This document shows, one piece after another, positions 1 through 7,328 of a stretch of DNA of 16,356 nt. The stretch is from an uncultured Oscillospiraceae bacterium (GTDB taxonomy: Bacteria > Bacillota > Clostridia > Oscillospirales > Oscillospiraceae). Both the position numbers and the translations under genes were made by a program. The notes under the pieces are model-generated. The model saw nothing but the letters and a program-made list of their open reading frames with translations, did no database searches and was not told the origin of the DNA. The number at the start of each line of letters is the position of its first letter. Position 1 is the first letter of the stretch. The stretch spans positions 1 through 16,356 of the forward strand of contig CAJULZ010000062.1 in assembly GCA_910587205.1 (NCBI GenBank), written 5' to 3'.

Positions 1-343
1 CCAGGCGGGCGTGGAACTTCTTGGCCCGCTCGGTCACTTCCCGGATGGCGGCCTGCTCCCTGGCCATGTCCTCCGCCTCAAACTCTGCCAGCACGTCCTC
101 CACCTTGATCTCCCCGGCGGCAATTTTCTGGCAGAACTCCACGGCACCGTCCAGGTGGAAGTATTTGCGCCCGCCGGTGCTTACCAGCAGTTCCCCGTTC
201 ATGGTGTAGACAGCCACAGAATGGGCCGGGGCGCAGGTGGTGGCCAGTTCCTTGTCTTTGAAGATGTAAAACTTCACTCCGTTTTGACAGCCCACCAGAT
301 CCCCGGCTCGATCCCGGAACTTGATTTCCTTTCTTTTCGCCAT
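1..343 (-). CDS. Unrecognised small protein, C-terminus cut by window edge
   Basis: An open frame on the minus strand begins at ATG 343-341 and stays open to the window edge, giving at least 113 residues. AGGAGG lies six bases before the ATG, so the start is well supported. The product begins MAKRKEIKFRDRAGDLVGC and is soluble and charged. The middle is beta-like, with two aromatic strands (VKFYIFKD, RKYFHLDG), and the visible end is a Glu/Ala-rich helix. No signal peptide or membrane segment is present. I do not recognise the family. It starts 9 nt after the stop of the helix-turn-helix gene at 353-640, so the two are probably co-transcribed. The pairing of small HTH and small unknown proteins resembles phage or integrative-element cargo, but that is inference only. 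Confidence 0.6.
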   Translation of the reverse strand, partial: MAKRKEIKFRDRAGDLVGCQNGVKFYIFKDKELATTCAPAHSVAVYTMNGELLVSTGGRKYFHLDGAVEFCQKIAAGEIKVEDVLAEFEAEDMAREQAAIREVTERAKKFHARL

Positions 344-352
344 GGTGTCCTC

Positions 353-640
353 CTATCTGCGGGCGGTGTCGCCGCCCGCCGCTCTCATGTTGTCGGTCTG
401 CCCGGTCCGCTTGCCTCGCCGCTCCAGCGACGCCTGCACCCGGCGCTGGGCCACGTCCGCGCTGTACCGCAGGCGCTGGTCCGGCAGGCGGGTCCCGTCC
501 TGCCCCCTGGTCAGTTCCGTGTAAATCACATGGACGGACACGCCCGTGGTTTCGGAAATTTCTTTCGGCGTCCGCCCATCCTCCCACAGTTTTTCGATTT
601 TCTGGCGGTCCTCCAGGGTCCTGAAAGCATAATCGGCCAC
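353..640 (-). CDS. Small helix-turn-helix DNA-binding protein, IS30-like HTH
   Basis: I chose GTG at 640-638 as the start because a GGGGGTGA ribosome site precedes it by about five bases. The longer upstream in-frame ATG would run through an intrinsic-terminator-like hairpin. The 95-residue product contains a helix-turn-helix at roughly residues 8-38: DRQKIEKLWEDGRTPKEISE, then TTGVSVHVIYTELTRG. A basic segment follows (SADVAQRRVQASLERRGKR). This layout resembles the N-terminal HTH of IS30-type transposases, where the HTH is followed by a tract containing AQRR. Similar stand-alone proteins occur in phages and mobile elements. The catalytic DDE part is absent, so it is not a transposase. The likely role is DNA binding or regulation; the target is unknown. 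It lies upstream of the edge gene with a 9-nt gap. Confidence 0.65.
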   Translation of the reverse strand: MADYAFRTLEDRQKIEKLWEDGRTPKEISETTGVSVHVIYTELTRGQDGTRLPDQRLRYSADVAQRRVQASLERRGKRTGQTDNMRAAGGDTARR

Positions 641-659
641 GTTCTCACCCCCAAACGAT

Positions 660-691
660 AAAAAAATCAGGCCACACATGGCCTTGTGGCC
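660..691 (-). terminator. Minus-strand intrinsic hairpin upstream of the HTH gene (terminator or attenuator)
   Basis: Read on the minus strand, GGCCACA (691-685) pairs perfectly with TGTGGCC (676-670), followed by TGA and seven T residues (666-660). This is an intrinsic terminator aimed into the HTH gene that starts at 640. The same segment can form a competing hairpin: ACACA and TGTGT arms flank GGCC/GGCC with an ACAA loop. A leader attenuator is therefore possible. It could equally protect the HTH gene from antisense transcription out of the region around 700-780. Confidence 0.5.
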
Positions 692-744
692 TTGTGTAAC
701 CTAATAGTAATGCCTGCCCCCGGCCCCCGCCCCGCAAACCTGTC

Positions 745-773
745 TTGCATTTCCCCCCGCCTTGGTGTACAAT
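745..773 (+). promoter_or_regulatory. Sigma-A promoter of the foldase gene
   Basis: The -35 TTGCAT (745-750) and -10 TACAAT (768-773) are separated by exactly 17 nt. Transcription would start near 780, leaving a leader of about 38 nt before the foldase ATG at 818. Confidence 0.75.
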
Positions 774-817
774 ACATTGTTCGCTTAAAATCTTCCCGAA
801 TTGGATTGGAGAATCAA

Positions 818-1999
818 ATGAAAAACTGGAAGCGACTTCTGGCCCTGCTTTTATCCGGGGCCCTGGCCCTGTCCCTGTGCGCCTGCGGCTCCGGGGACGA
901 TCAGCCCTCCGGCAGTCCCCGCGTCACCTCTACCGACGCCCCCTCCGCCTCGCCGGAGCCCTCCGCCGACCCGGAACCCACCCCCTCCATCAAGGTGGAT
1001 CTCACTCAGGACATTCTGGCCTTCTCCGCCGGCATGTCCGCCTCGGACGAGCTGGTCACGGTCAACGGCATGGGCGTACCCGCCGACCTGGCGCTGTACT
1101 GGCTGTATATGAACTGCTACAATTTTGAGAGCGGTTACGGGATGTACGGCCTGGCCCTGGCCGATTTTGTCGACCTGCTGCTGGACGACACGGTGTCCAT
1201 GTGCGGCTACTACACCCTGCTGCGGCAGAAAGCGGCGGAGCTGGGCTGTCTGCCCACCGACGCCCAGGTGCAGGAGGCCCACGACCGGATGGCGGAAAGC
1301 GGCCAGGAGGAATACGACCTGCTCAAAGCCGCCTACGGCCTGTCCGACCAGTCCATGGAGTATATCTTCACCATGAATACCTATTACCAGAACCTGCTGG
1401 ACGCCATGGTGCCCGAGGCCACCGACGAGATGCTGGACAACTATGTCTACCAGGTAAAGCACATCCTGTTTAAGACGGTGGACGACAGCCGCCAGCCCCT
1501 GCCCGATGAGGAGGTCGCCCAGAAGAAGGCCCAGGCGGAAGATGCCTTGGCCCAGCTCCAGGCCGCGGAGGACCTGCCCGCCAAGTTCGACGAGCTGATG
1601 AACGAGCTCAGCGAGGACGGCCGCACGGAGGACGGCGTATTGGCCGCGCCGGACGGCTATACCGCCACCCCGGGGGAGATGGTCCCGGAGTTTGAGCAGG
1701 CCGCTTTCGCCCTGAAGCCTGGGGAGCTGTCCGGCATTGTGGAGTCCGACTACGGCTACCACATCATCCTGCGCGGGGAAGTGGAGGACATCCAAAGCTA
1801 CGCCGGCGCCTGCCGGGAGCGCGAGTTGGACAGCCGGATCGACCCCCTGCTGGACTCCGCCGAGCTCGTCCGCTCTGACGCGCTGAACAGCCTGGACGTG
1901 GCGCAGTTCTACCGCCGCTACACCGCCTATCAGGCCGCCCTGGTGGCCGACCGCGCCCCGGCGGAGAGCGCGCCTGTGGAGAGCGCCCCCGCCCAGTGA
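818..1999 (+). CDS. PpiC/PrsA-type peptidyl-prolyl isomerase lipoprotein
   Basis: This is a predicted extracytoplasmic foldase of 393 residues. ATG 818 is chosen because GGAG precedes it by six bases and a canonical signal peptide follows immediately. Lys/Arg-rich residues 2-6 precede a hydrophobic run and the lipobox LCAC, with the lipidated Cys at 23. Residues 24-60 are a Ser/Pro/Asp linker. A helical chaperone-like N-domain follows, then a parvulin domain at about 213-322: VKHILFKTVDD, a charged helix, TPGEMVPEFEQAAFALKPGE, then GYHIILR. In the PrsA family, such proteins help secreted proteins fold at the outer face of the membrane. The tail is rich in Ala/Pro/Glu. The gene is monocistronic behind its own promoter. 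The substrate is unknown. The class assignment is firm; equivalence to PrsA is not shown. Confidence 0.88.
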   Translation: MKNWKRLLALLLSGALALSLCACGSGDDQPSGSPRVTSTDAPSASPEPSADPEPTPSIKVDLTQDILAFSAGMSASDELVTVNGMGVPADLALYWLYMNCYNFESGYGMYGLALADFVDLLLDDTVSMCGYYTLLRQKAAELGCLPTDAQVQEAHDRMAESGQEEYDLLKAAYGLSDQSMEYIFTMNTYYQNLLDAMVPEATDEMLDNYVYQVKHILFKTVDDSRQPLPDEEVAQKKAQAEDALAQLQAAEDLPAKFDELMNELSEDGRTEDGVLAAPDGYTATPGEMVPEFEQAAFALKPGELSGIVESDYGYHIILRGEVEDIQSYAGACRERELDSRIDPLLDSAELVRSDALNSLDVAQFYRRYTAYQAALVADRAPAESAPVESAPAQ

Positions 2000-2044
2000 G
2001 CCGTCCCCTTTGACGGCGGCGGGCTTCTGCCGCATTTCCACCCC

Positions 2045-2073
2045 TTGACAGACCGCTTTGGTTCTGGTATCAT
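2045..2073 (+). promoter_or_regulatory. Near-consensus sigma-A promoter of the ATPase riboswitch leader
   Basis: Perfect -35 TTGACA (2045-2050), 17-nt spacer, -10 TATCAT (2068-2073). The predicted start at about 2080 places the first transcribed bases at the 5' strand of the aptamer closing stem, as expected for a riboswitch leader. Confidence 0.85.
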
Positions 2074-2081
2074 CTTCCTGT

Positions 2082-2174
2082 GATAAGGGAGTAACCGGCG
2101 GGCTTCGTCCCGCGACGGCGGCCAACAGCAAGGCGTAACTGCGCCTGGTTCCGGATGAAACGGTGAGACTTATC
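2082..2174 (+). ncRNA. yybP-ykoY-like (Mn2+-sensing) riboswitch aptamer
   Basis: The leader opens with GATAAG followed by GGAGTAA and closes with GGTGAGA followed by CTTATC. GATAAG (2082-2087) pairs with CTTATC (2169-2174) as the closing stem. The 5' GGGAGTAA and the 3' GAGAC segment match the conserved 5' and 3' blocks of the yybP-ykoY class as I recall them. Inside are a GCGGG/CCCGC hairpin and a second GC-rich arm with AACAGCAAGGCG. The class senses Mn2+ and often precedes P-type ATPase or Mn2+ exporter genes; the Lactococcus yoaB case is the closest parallel. The class call rests on motif memory plus context. A covariance-model search was not possible here. Confidence 0.8.
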
Positions 2175-2205
2175 CACGGCTTCCCGCCGTGGATAAGTCT
2201 TTTTT
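2166..2205 (+). terminator. Riboswitch expression platform: intrinsic terminator
   Basis: A perfect 15-bp stem pairs 2166-2180 with 2186-2200, with a TTCCC loop and six T residues (2200-2205). Its left arm contains GACTTATC, the 3' strand of the aptamer closing stem. Terminator and closed aptamer therefore exclude each other. Ligand binding should suppress termination and turn the ATPase gene on. Confidence 0.9.
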
Positions 2206-2294
2206 ATTTCCCGGACAGCCTGTCCCGCTTCCCTAACATTCGACCCCAGTGTTTGATTATAGTTATGGGTGAAAGAAAAAGGAGTGTTGCGCAC

Positions 2295-4913
2295 ATGAGC
2301 CAATGGCATGCCAAGACCGCCGGGCAGGCGCTGTCCGGGCTGGACGTCAGCCAGTCCGCCGGCCTCACCCCCCGCCAGGCGGAGGAACGCCTGGAAAAAT
2401 ATGGCCCCAATAAGCTGGCCGGGGCCAAAAAGGAGCCGCTGGCTGTGCGGTTCCTGAACCAGATGAAGGACCCCATGATTATCGTGCTGCTCATCGCGGC
2501 GGCGCTGTCCCTGGTGTCCTCCGGCGGGGAGGATTGGATCGAGGCGGTCATCATCCTGGTGATCGTGGTGGTGAACGCCTGCATCTCCATCTCCCAGGAG
2601 AACAGCGCGGAAAAGGCGCTGGAGGCGCTGCAAAAGATGTCCGCGCCCTTGGCGAAGGTGGTCCGGGGCGGGAAGCAAATCCGCTTAGAGACCGACGCGC
2701 TGGTGCCCGGGGACATCATTGTGCTGGAGGCGGGGGACCTGGTGCCCGCCGACGCCCGGATTCTGGAGAGCGCCAACCTGAAGGCGGACGAGTCGGCCAT
2801 GACGGGGGAATCTGTCCCGGTGGACAAACGGGCGGACGCGGTGCTGCCGGAGGAAACGGTGCTGGGCGACCGGTGCAACATGGTGGTCTCGTCCACCGTG
2901 ATCACCAACGGCCGGGCGGTATGCGTCGTCACCGCCACGGGCATGGACACCGAGGTAGGCCGCATCGCCGGGATGCTCATGGGGGAGGAAGACGCCTCCA
3001 CCCCCCTCCAGCGGAAAATGACGGAGATCTCCAAGACCCTGTCCTTCGTGTGCCTGGCGGTGTGCGCGGTGATGTTCGGGGTAGGGATGCTCTACCACCG
3101 TCCCATCCTGGAAATGCTCATGGCGGCGGTATCCCTGGCGGTGGCGGCCATCCCGGAGGGCCTGCCCGCCATCGTCACCATCGTGCTGGCCCTGGGCGTA
3201 CAGCGTATGGTGCGGCACAACGCCATTGTGAAAAAGCTGCCCGCGGTGGAGACGCTGGGCTGCGCCGGCGTGATCTGCTCGGACAAGACGGGCACCCTCA
3301 CCATGAACAAGATGACGGTGAAGCAGGTGTGGAGCATCGGGGACAAACACCGCCGGGATGTGCTGACCATCGGCGCGCTGTGCAACGACACGGTGCTCTC
3401 CCTGGACGGGAAAACCGCCGGCGACCCCACGGAAACCGCCTTTGTGGACGCCGCCCTGCTGGACGGCCTGGACAAAAACGCCCTGGAGCGGGAGCTCCCC
3501 CGAGCGGCGGAGCTGCCCTTTGACTCCGACCGCAAGCTGATGAGCACCGTCCACCCCCTGCCCGGCGGCGGAGGGAAGTACCGCGTCATGGTAAAGGGCG
3601 CGCCCGACGTGCTGCTGTCCCGGTGCACCCACATCCTGGCCGGTTCCCCCGCCCCCCTCACCGCCGCCCTGGCCCGGGATGTGGAGGGCGCCAACGCCGC
3701 CCTGGCGGAGCAGGCCCTGCGTGTTCTCGCCTGCGGGTATAAAGACATCGATCAATTACCATCCGGAGACCCCACTAGCGATCAGTTGGAGACCGGCCTC
3801 ACCTTTGCGGGCCTGGTGGGGATGATTGACCCGCCCCGGATGGAGGTAAAGGGCGCGGTGGAGCAGTGCTACGCCGCGGGGATCCGTCCGGTGATGATCA
3901 CCGGCGACCACAAGCTCACCGCGGTCGCCATCGCCAAGGAGCTGGACATCTTCCGGGACGGCGACCTGGCCATCACCGGGGAGGACCTGGACTTCATGCC
4001 CCAGGAGCTGCTGGAGCAGGACGTGGACAAATTTTCCGTCTACGCCCGGGTGTCCCCGGAGCACAAGATGCGCATCGTCAAGGCGTGGCAGAAGAAGGGC
4101 ATGGTGGTGGCCATGACGGGCGACGGGGTCAACGACGCCCCGGCGCTGAAGGTGGCGGACATCGGCTGCGCCATGGGCATCACGGGCACCGACGTGGCCA
4201 AAGGCGCGGCGGACATGATCCTCACCGACGACAATTTCGCCACCATCGTCAAGGCGGTGGAGCAGGGCCGGGGGATCTACTCCAACATCAAGAAGGCCAT
4301 CCACTACCTGCTGTCCTGCAATATCGGGGAGATCGTCACCCTGTTCCTGGCCACCCTGTTCAACTTCCACCAGGCCCCCCTGGTGGCGGTACAGCTGCTG
4401 TGGCTGAACCTGGTGACGGACTCCCTCCCCGCCCTGGCCCTGGGCATGGAGCCGGTGGAGCCCACCGTGATGCGGGAGAAGCCCCGCCCGGCCTCCGCCC
4501 CCCTGTTCGACCGGCCGTTCACCGTCCGCCTGGCGTGGCAGGGCCTGATGGTTGGCCTGCTGACCCTGGCGGCCTACTGGCTGGGGGAATATGTGCTCAG
4601 CGACCCTGCCGCGGCGGACGCCACCGCCAACACCATGGCCTTTGCCACCCTCACCTTCTGCCAGCTGTTCCACGCCTTTGACGTGCGCAGCGAAACCCAG
4701 TCCATCGCCCACATCGGCCTGCTGTCCAACCCGGCCATGAACAAGGCGTTCCTGGTGGGCATGGCGCTGCAATTGGCGGTGCTGCTCATCCCGCCGCTCC
4801 AGGCGGTGTTCCAGGTGTGCCCCCTGTCCGGCGTGGAATGGCTGTGCGTGCTGGGCCTGTCCCTGACGCCTCTGGCCATCTGTGAGATTGAGAAGGCCGT
4901 ACAGAGGCGTTGA
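2295..4913 (+). CDS. P-type cation-transporting ATPase (Ca2+/Mn2+ group, P2A-like)
   Basis: An 872-residue membrane pump, the usual length for bacterial P2A ATPases. ATG 2295 is preceded by AAAAAGGAG at about 10 nt; further upstream in-frame starts would enter the riboswitch terminator. Key elements in order: N-terminal cation-ATPase domain, TGES at 170-173 (actuator), PEGLPA at 287-292 in M4, DKTGTLT with the phosphorylated Asp 330, a nucleotide-binding domain with KGAPD, GDGVNDAP at 609-616, and a C-terminal multi-pass domain. N676 and E679 (M5) and N705, T708 and D709 (M6, NLVTD) match residues that form calcium sites in SERCA-type pumps. It probably exports Ca2+ and/or Mn2+ from the cytoplasm at the cost of ATP. 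The Mn2+-type riboswitch in front favours a role in Mn2+ detoxification. Ion selectivity cannot be settled from sequence. Confidence 0.93.
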   Translation: MSQWHAKTAGQALSGLDVSQSAGLTPRQAEERLEKYGPNKLAGAKKEPLAVRFLNQMKDPMIIVLLIAAALSLVSSGGEDWIEAVIILVIVVVNACISISQENSAEKALEALQKMSAPLAKVVRGGKQIRLETDALVPGDIIVLEAGDLVPADARILESANLKADESAMTGESVPVDKRADAVLPEETVLGDRCNMVVSSTVITNGRAVCVVTATGMDTEVGRIAGMLMGEEDASTPLQRKMTEISKTLSFVCLAVCAVMFGVGMLYHRPILEMLMAAVSLAVAAIPEGLPAIVTIVLALGVQRMVRHNAIVKKLPAVETLGCAGVICSDKTGTLTMNKMTVKQVWSIGDKHRRDVLTIGALCNDTVLSLDGKTAGDPTETAFVDAALLDGLDKNALERELPRAAELPFDSDRKLMSTVHPLPGGGGKYRVMVKGAPDVLLSRCTHILAGSPAPLTAALARDVEGANAALAEQALRVLACGYKDIDQLPSGDPTSDQLETGLTFAGLVGMIDPPRMEVKGAVEQCYAAGIRPVMITGDHKLTAVAIAKELDIFRDGDLAITGEDLDFMPQELLEQDVDKFSVYARVSPEHKMRIVKAWQKKGMVVAMTGDGVNDAPALKVADIGCAMGITGTDVAKGAADMILTDDNFATIVKAVEQGRGIYSNIKKAIHYLLSCNIGEIVTLFLATLFNFHQAPLVAVQLLWLNLVTDSLPALALGMEPVEPTVMREKPRPASAPLFDRPFTVRLAWQGLMVGLLTLAAYWLGEYVLSDPAAADATANTMAFATLTFCQLFHAFDVRSETQSIAHIGLLSNPAMNKAFLVGMALQLAVLLIPPLQAVFQVCPLSGVEWLCVLGLSLTPLAICEIEKAVQRR

Positions 4914-5024
4914 GCCGTTGTGCGCAGGCGAACCGTGACAAGGGCGCACACCCCCAACGTCCCGCGGGCAAAGCACTCTCATTCCGCCGCCCCTTTTCCC
5001 CGCGGTCCCCGTTCCCTCCGCTCC

Positions 5025-5055
5025 GCCCCTGCGCCTCCGGGCGCGGGGGCTTCTT
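5025..5055 (+). terminator. Probable terminator after the ATPase gene
   Basis: An 11-bp GC-rich stem (5025-5035 with 5040-5050, one T-G pair) has a four-base loop and a weak T-rich tail CTTCTTA. It lies 112 nt after the ATPase stop and before the thiolase promoter. The poor T tract lowers confidence. Confidence 0.5.
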
Positions 5056-5066
5056 ATGCAGGTTTC

Positions 5067-5100
5067 ATACAATTTCCATACAGCTTGTATATTCTTGTAT
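5067..5100 (+). promoter_or_regulatory. Cluster of ATACA/TGTAT dyads upstream of the thiolase promoter
   Basis: ATACAA (5067), ATACA (5078), TGTAT (5086) and TGTAT (5096) lie within 34 nt of AT-rich DNA, in a GC-rich neighbourhood. ATACA-GCT-TGTAT at 5078-5090 is a perfect 5-bp dyad. They end about 28 nt before the -35 box, a plausible activator or repressor site. No regulator is identified. Confidence 0.3.
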
Positions 5101-5128
5101 TCCCTTCCAAAAAGCTGCCGTTTTGCTG

Positions 5129-5157
5129 TTGATTTTTTGGGAAGAAGCGTATATAAT
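5129..5157 (+). promoter_or_regulatory. Sigma-A promoter of the thiolase/CoA-transferase operon
   Basis: -35 TTGATT (5129-5134), 17-nt spacer, consensus -10 TATAAT (5152-5157). The expected start near 5164 gives a leader of about 57 nt before the thiolase ATG. Confidence 0.8.
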
Positions 5158-5220
5158 TTGGGTTGGTAAAGTCCAAATGCGAAAAGCCCTATATTCTTGT
5201 GTTTTGGAGGTCAATTGTTC

Positions 5221-6480
5221 ATGAAAGATTTATACGTTGTCAGCTGCTGCCGCACGGCGGTGGGTTCCTTCCAGGGCTCCCTTGCCAACACCCCCGCTTC
5301 CGACCTGGGCGCCATCGTGGTCAAGGCCGCGCTGGAGCGGGCGGGCCTGAAGCCGGAGCAGGTGGACGAGCTGATGTTCGGCTGCATCCTCACCGCCGCC
5401 CAGGGCCAGAACCCCGCCCGTCAGGTGGGTGTGAAGGCCGGCCTGCCCTACTCCGTCCCCGCCTACACCGTGGGCATGGTGTGCGGCTCCGGCATGAAGT
5501 CCGTCATTGAGGGCGCCCGGGCCATCCTGGCCGGGGACGCGGACGTGATCGTCTGCGGCGGTACCGAGAACATGACCATGGCCCCCTACGCCGTCCCCAC
5601 CGCCCGCATGGGCGCGCGCATGGGCAACACCAAGATGGTGGACACCATGGTGAACGACGGCCTGTGGGACGCCTACAATAACTATCACATGGGCACCACC
5701 GCGGAGAACATCTGCGACATCTGGGGCATCACCCGGGAGGAGCTGGACGAGTTCGCCGCCAACTCCCAGCAGAAGACCGAGGCCGCCCAGGCTGCGGGCA
5801 AGTTCGTGGACGAGATCGTCCCCGTGATGATCAAGAAGAAGAAGGAAATGGTGGAGTTCAAGGTGGACGAGTACCCCAAGGCGGGCGTCACCAAGGAGTC
5901 CGTGTCCAAGCTGCGCGGCGCGTTCCCCGTGGGCCCCGAGGGCGTGGAGGACGAGGTGGTCCACACCTTTGACGTCACCGGCGTGCACGAGGCGGACGCC
6001 AAGAAGCACGTCCAGCGCGTTACCGCCGCCAACGCCTCCGGCATCAACGACGGCGCGGCCGCCATCGTGCTGTGCTCCGGCGAGGCGGTGGCCAAGTACG
6101 GCCTGAAGCCCATGGCCAAGCTGGTGAGCTGGGGCCAGGGCGGCGTAGACCCGAAGATCATGGGCGTGGGCCCGGTGCCCGCCTCCCGCCAGGCCATGGA
6201 CAAGGCCGGCCTGACTATTGAGGACATCGATCTGGTGGAGGCCAACGAGGCGTTCGCGGCCCAGTCCATCGCCGTGGCCCGTGAGCTGCACTTCGACATG
6301 AGCAAGGTGAACGTGAACGGCGGCGCGATCTCCCTGGGCCACCCGGTGGGCGCTTCCGGCGCGCGGATCATCGTCACCCTGCTCCACGAGATGCAGAAGC
6401 GGCCCGAGGCCAAGCGCGGCCTGGCCACGCTGTGCATCGGCGGCGGCATGGGCGTTGCCACTATTTGGGAAAAGTGCTGA
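5221..6480 (+). CDS. thlA: Acetyl-CoA C-acetyltransferase (thiolase) with an internal insertion
   Basis: Condenses two acetyl-CoA into acetoacetyl-CoA, the first step of butyrate synthesis, or the reverse. ATG 5221 follows GGAGG by 10 nt and gives 419 residues; the product starts MKDLYVVSCCRTAVG, as family members do. The catalytic nucleophile is Cys 88 in VCGSGMKS. NEAFAAQS, His 374 in GHPVG and the second Cys 405 in LCIGGGMG complete the active site. Biosynthetic thiolases are about 392 residues. The extra ~26 lie between KLRGAF (230-235) and VTAANASG (267-274), where clostridial enzymes as I recall have only a short KKDGT-like link. The reading frame is intact. The downstream CoA-transferase genes use acetoacetyl-CoA, which fits. 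The function call is firm; the insertion's effect is unknown. Confidence 0.93.
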   Translation: MKDLYVVSCCRTAVGSFQGSLANTPASDLGAIVVKAALERAGLKPEQVDELMFGCILTAAQGQNPARQVGVKAGLPYSVPAYTVGMVCGSGMKSVIEGARAILAGDADVIVCGGTENMTMAPYAVPTARMGARMGNTKMVDTMVNDGLWDAYNNYHMGTTAENICDIWGITREELDEFAANSQQKTEAAQAAGKFVDEIVPVMIKKKKEMVEFKVDEYPKAGVTKESVSKLRGAFPVGPEGVEDEVVHTFDVTGVHEADAKKHVQRVTAANASGINDGAAAIVLCSGEAVAKYGLKPMAKLVSWGQGGVDPKIMGVGPVPASRQAMDKAGLTIEDIDLVEANEAFAAQSIAVARELHFDMSKVNVNGGAISLGHPVGASGARIIVTLLHEMQKRPEAKRGLATLCIGGGMGVATIWEKC

Positions 6481-6574
6481 ACGCGGCGATAGATGCGCGG
6501 GGCCGCCTGCCCCGGCGATGCGGCCCGGCCGCGCGTCCAATCGGAGCGTGATAAACTGTTCCCTTTATATCTCC

Positions 6575-6605
6575 ACCGGCGGGGCGGCCCCGTCCCGCCG
6601 GTTTT
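6575..6605 (+). terminator. Hairpin between thiolase and CoA-transferase genes (leaky terminator or attenuator)
   Basis: ACCGGCGGG (6575-6583) pairs with CCCGCCGGT (6594-6602), followed by only four T residues. It lies in the 158-nt gap between thlA and the transferase A gene. No convincing promoter follows it, so partial read-through with differential expression is the likeliest role. A second GC-rich fold lies at about 6495-6535. Confidence 0.5.
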
Positions 6606-6638
6606 GATAAGACACACATCTAAGGAGGTCATGAAAAA

Positions 6639-7328
6639 ATGCCTAAATTCGTATCTATCGAAGAAGCGGTGAAGCTGATTCCCGATGGGGCCACCGTGAT
6701 GTTCGGCGGCTTTATGGGCTGCGGCAACGCTCACAAATTCATCGACGCGCTGTCCAAGAGCGGCGTGAAGGATCTGACCATGATTAGCAACGACGGCTCC
6801 ATGCCCGGCGGCCCCATGGGGGAGGACTATTACGGCGTGGCCAAGCTCATCCATAACAAACAGATCAAGAAGCTCATCGCCACCCACGTGGGCCTGAATC
6901 CCGAGGTCGCCCAGCAGTCCATGCAGGACGGCACCCTGGAGGTCATTCTGGTGCCCCAGGGCTCCCTGGCGGAGATGATCCGGGCCGGCGGCGCGGGTCT
7001 GGGCGGCGTGCTCACCCCCACCGGCGTGGGCACCATCGTGGAGGAAAACCCCCTCTGCCTGGGCAAGCAGACTATCAATGGCAGGGACTACCTGCTCATG
7101 GCCCCCGTCCGCGCGGACTTCGCGGTGATCGGCGGCTATAAGATCGACAAGGCGGGCAACGTCTGGTATAAGGGCACCACCAGCAATTTCAACCTGGTCA
7201 TGGCCACCGCGGCGGACACCGTCATCGCCGAGGCGGAGCAGGTGGTGGAGTGCGGCGAGATCGCCCCCGAGGATGTGCGCACCTCCGGCGTATTCGTGGA
7301 TTATGTTGTCGAGGGAGGGCTCTACTAA
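6639..7328 (+). CDS. ctfA: CoA-transferase subunit A (acetate/butyrate-acetoacetate type)
   Basis: The alpha subunit of a family I 3-oxoacid-type CoA-transferase, 229 residues. It moves CoA between acetoacetyl-CoA (or butyryl-CoA) and acetate. ATG 6639 follows AAGGAGGT by nine bases. The overlapping ATG at 6631 is in another frame and soon stops. Family marks are DGATVMFGGFMGCGNAHKFI at 16-35 and the glycine-rich RAGGAGLGGVLTPTGVGT region typical of AtoD/CtfA. The gene ends in TAATG, overlapping the ATG of subunit B by one base, so the two subunits are translationally coupled. Thiolase just upstream supports acetoacetyl-CoA chemistry. Whether the physiological acceptor is acetate or butyrate cannot be told from sequence. 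AtoD is the alternative name. Confidence 0.9.
   Translation: MPKFVSIEEAVKLIPDGATVMFGGFMGCGNAHKFIDALSKSGVKDLTMISNDGSMPGGPMGEDYYGVAKLIHNKQIKKLIATHVGLNPEVAQQSMQDGTLEVILVPQGSLAEMIRAGGAGLGGVLTPTGVGTIVEENPLCLGKQTINGRDYLLMAPVRADFAVIGGYKIDKAGNVWYKGTTSNFNLVMATAADTVIAEAEQVVECGEIAPEDVRTSGVFVDYVVEGGLY

Noticed and set aside
851..2131. A 426-codon open frame antisense to the foldase gene
   Set aside because: Shadow of a GC-rich gene. It runs through the promoter and riboswitch start of the ATPase and shows no domain.
5230..6540. A 436-codon open frame antisense to the thiolase gene
   Set aside because: Its Ala/His/Gly-rich composition is typical of the shadow frame of GC-rich coding DNA. The sense strand has all thiolase motifs, a promoter and a ribosome site.
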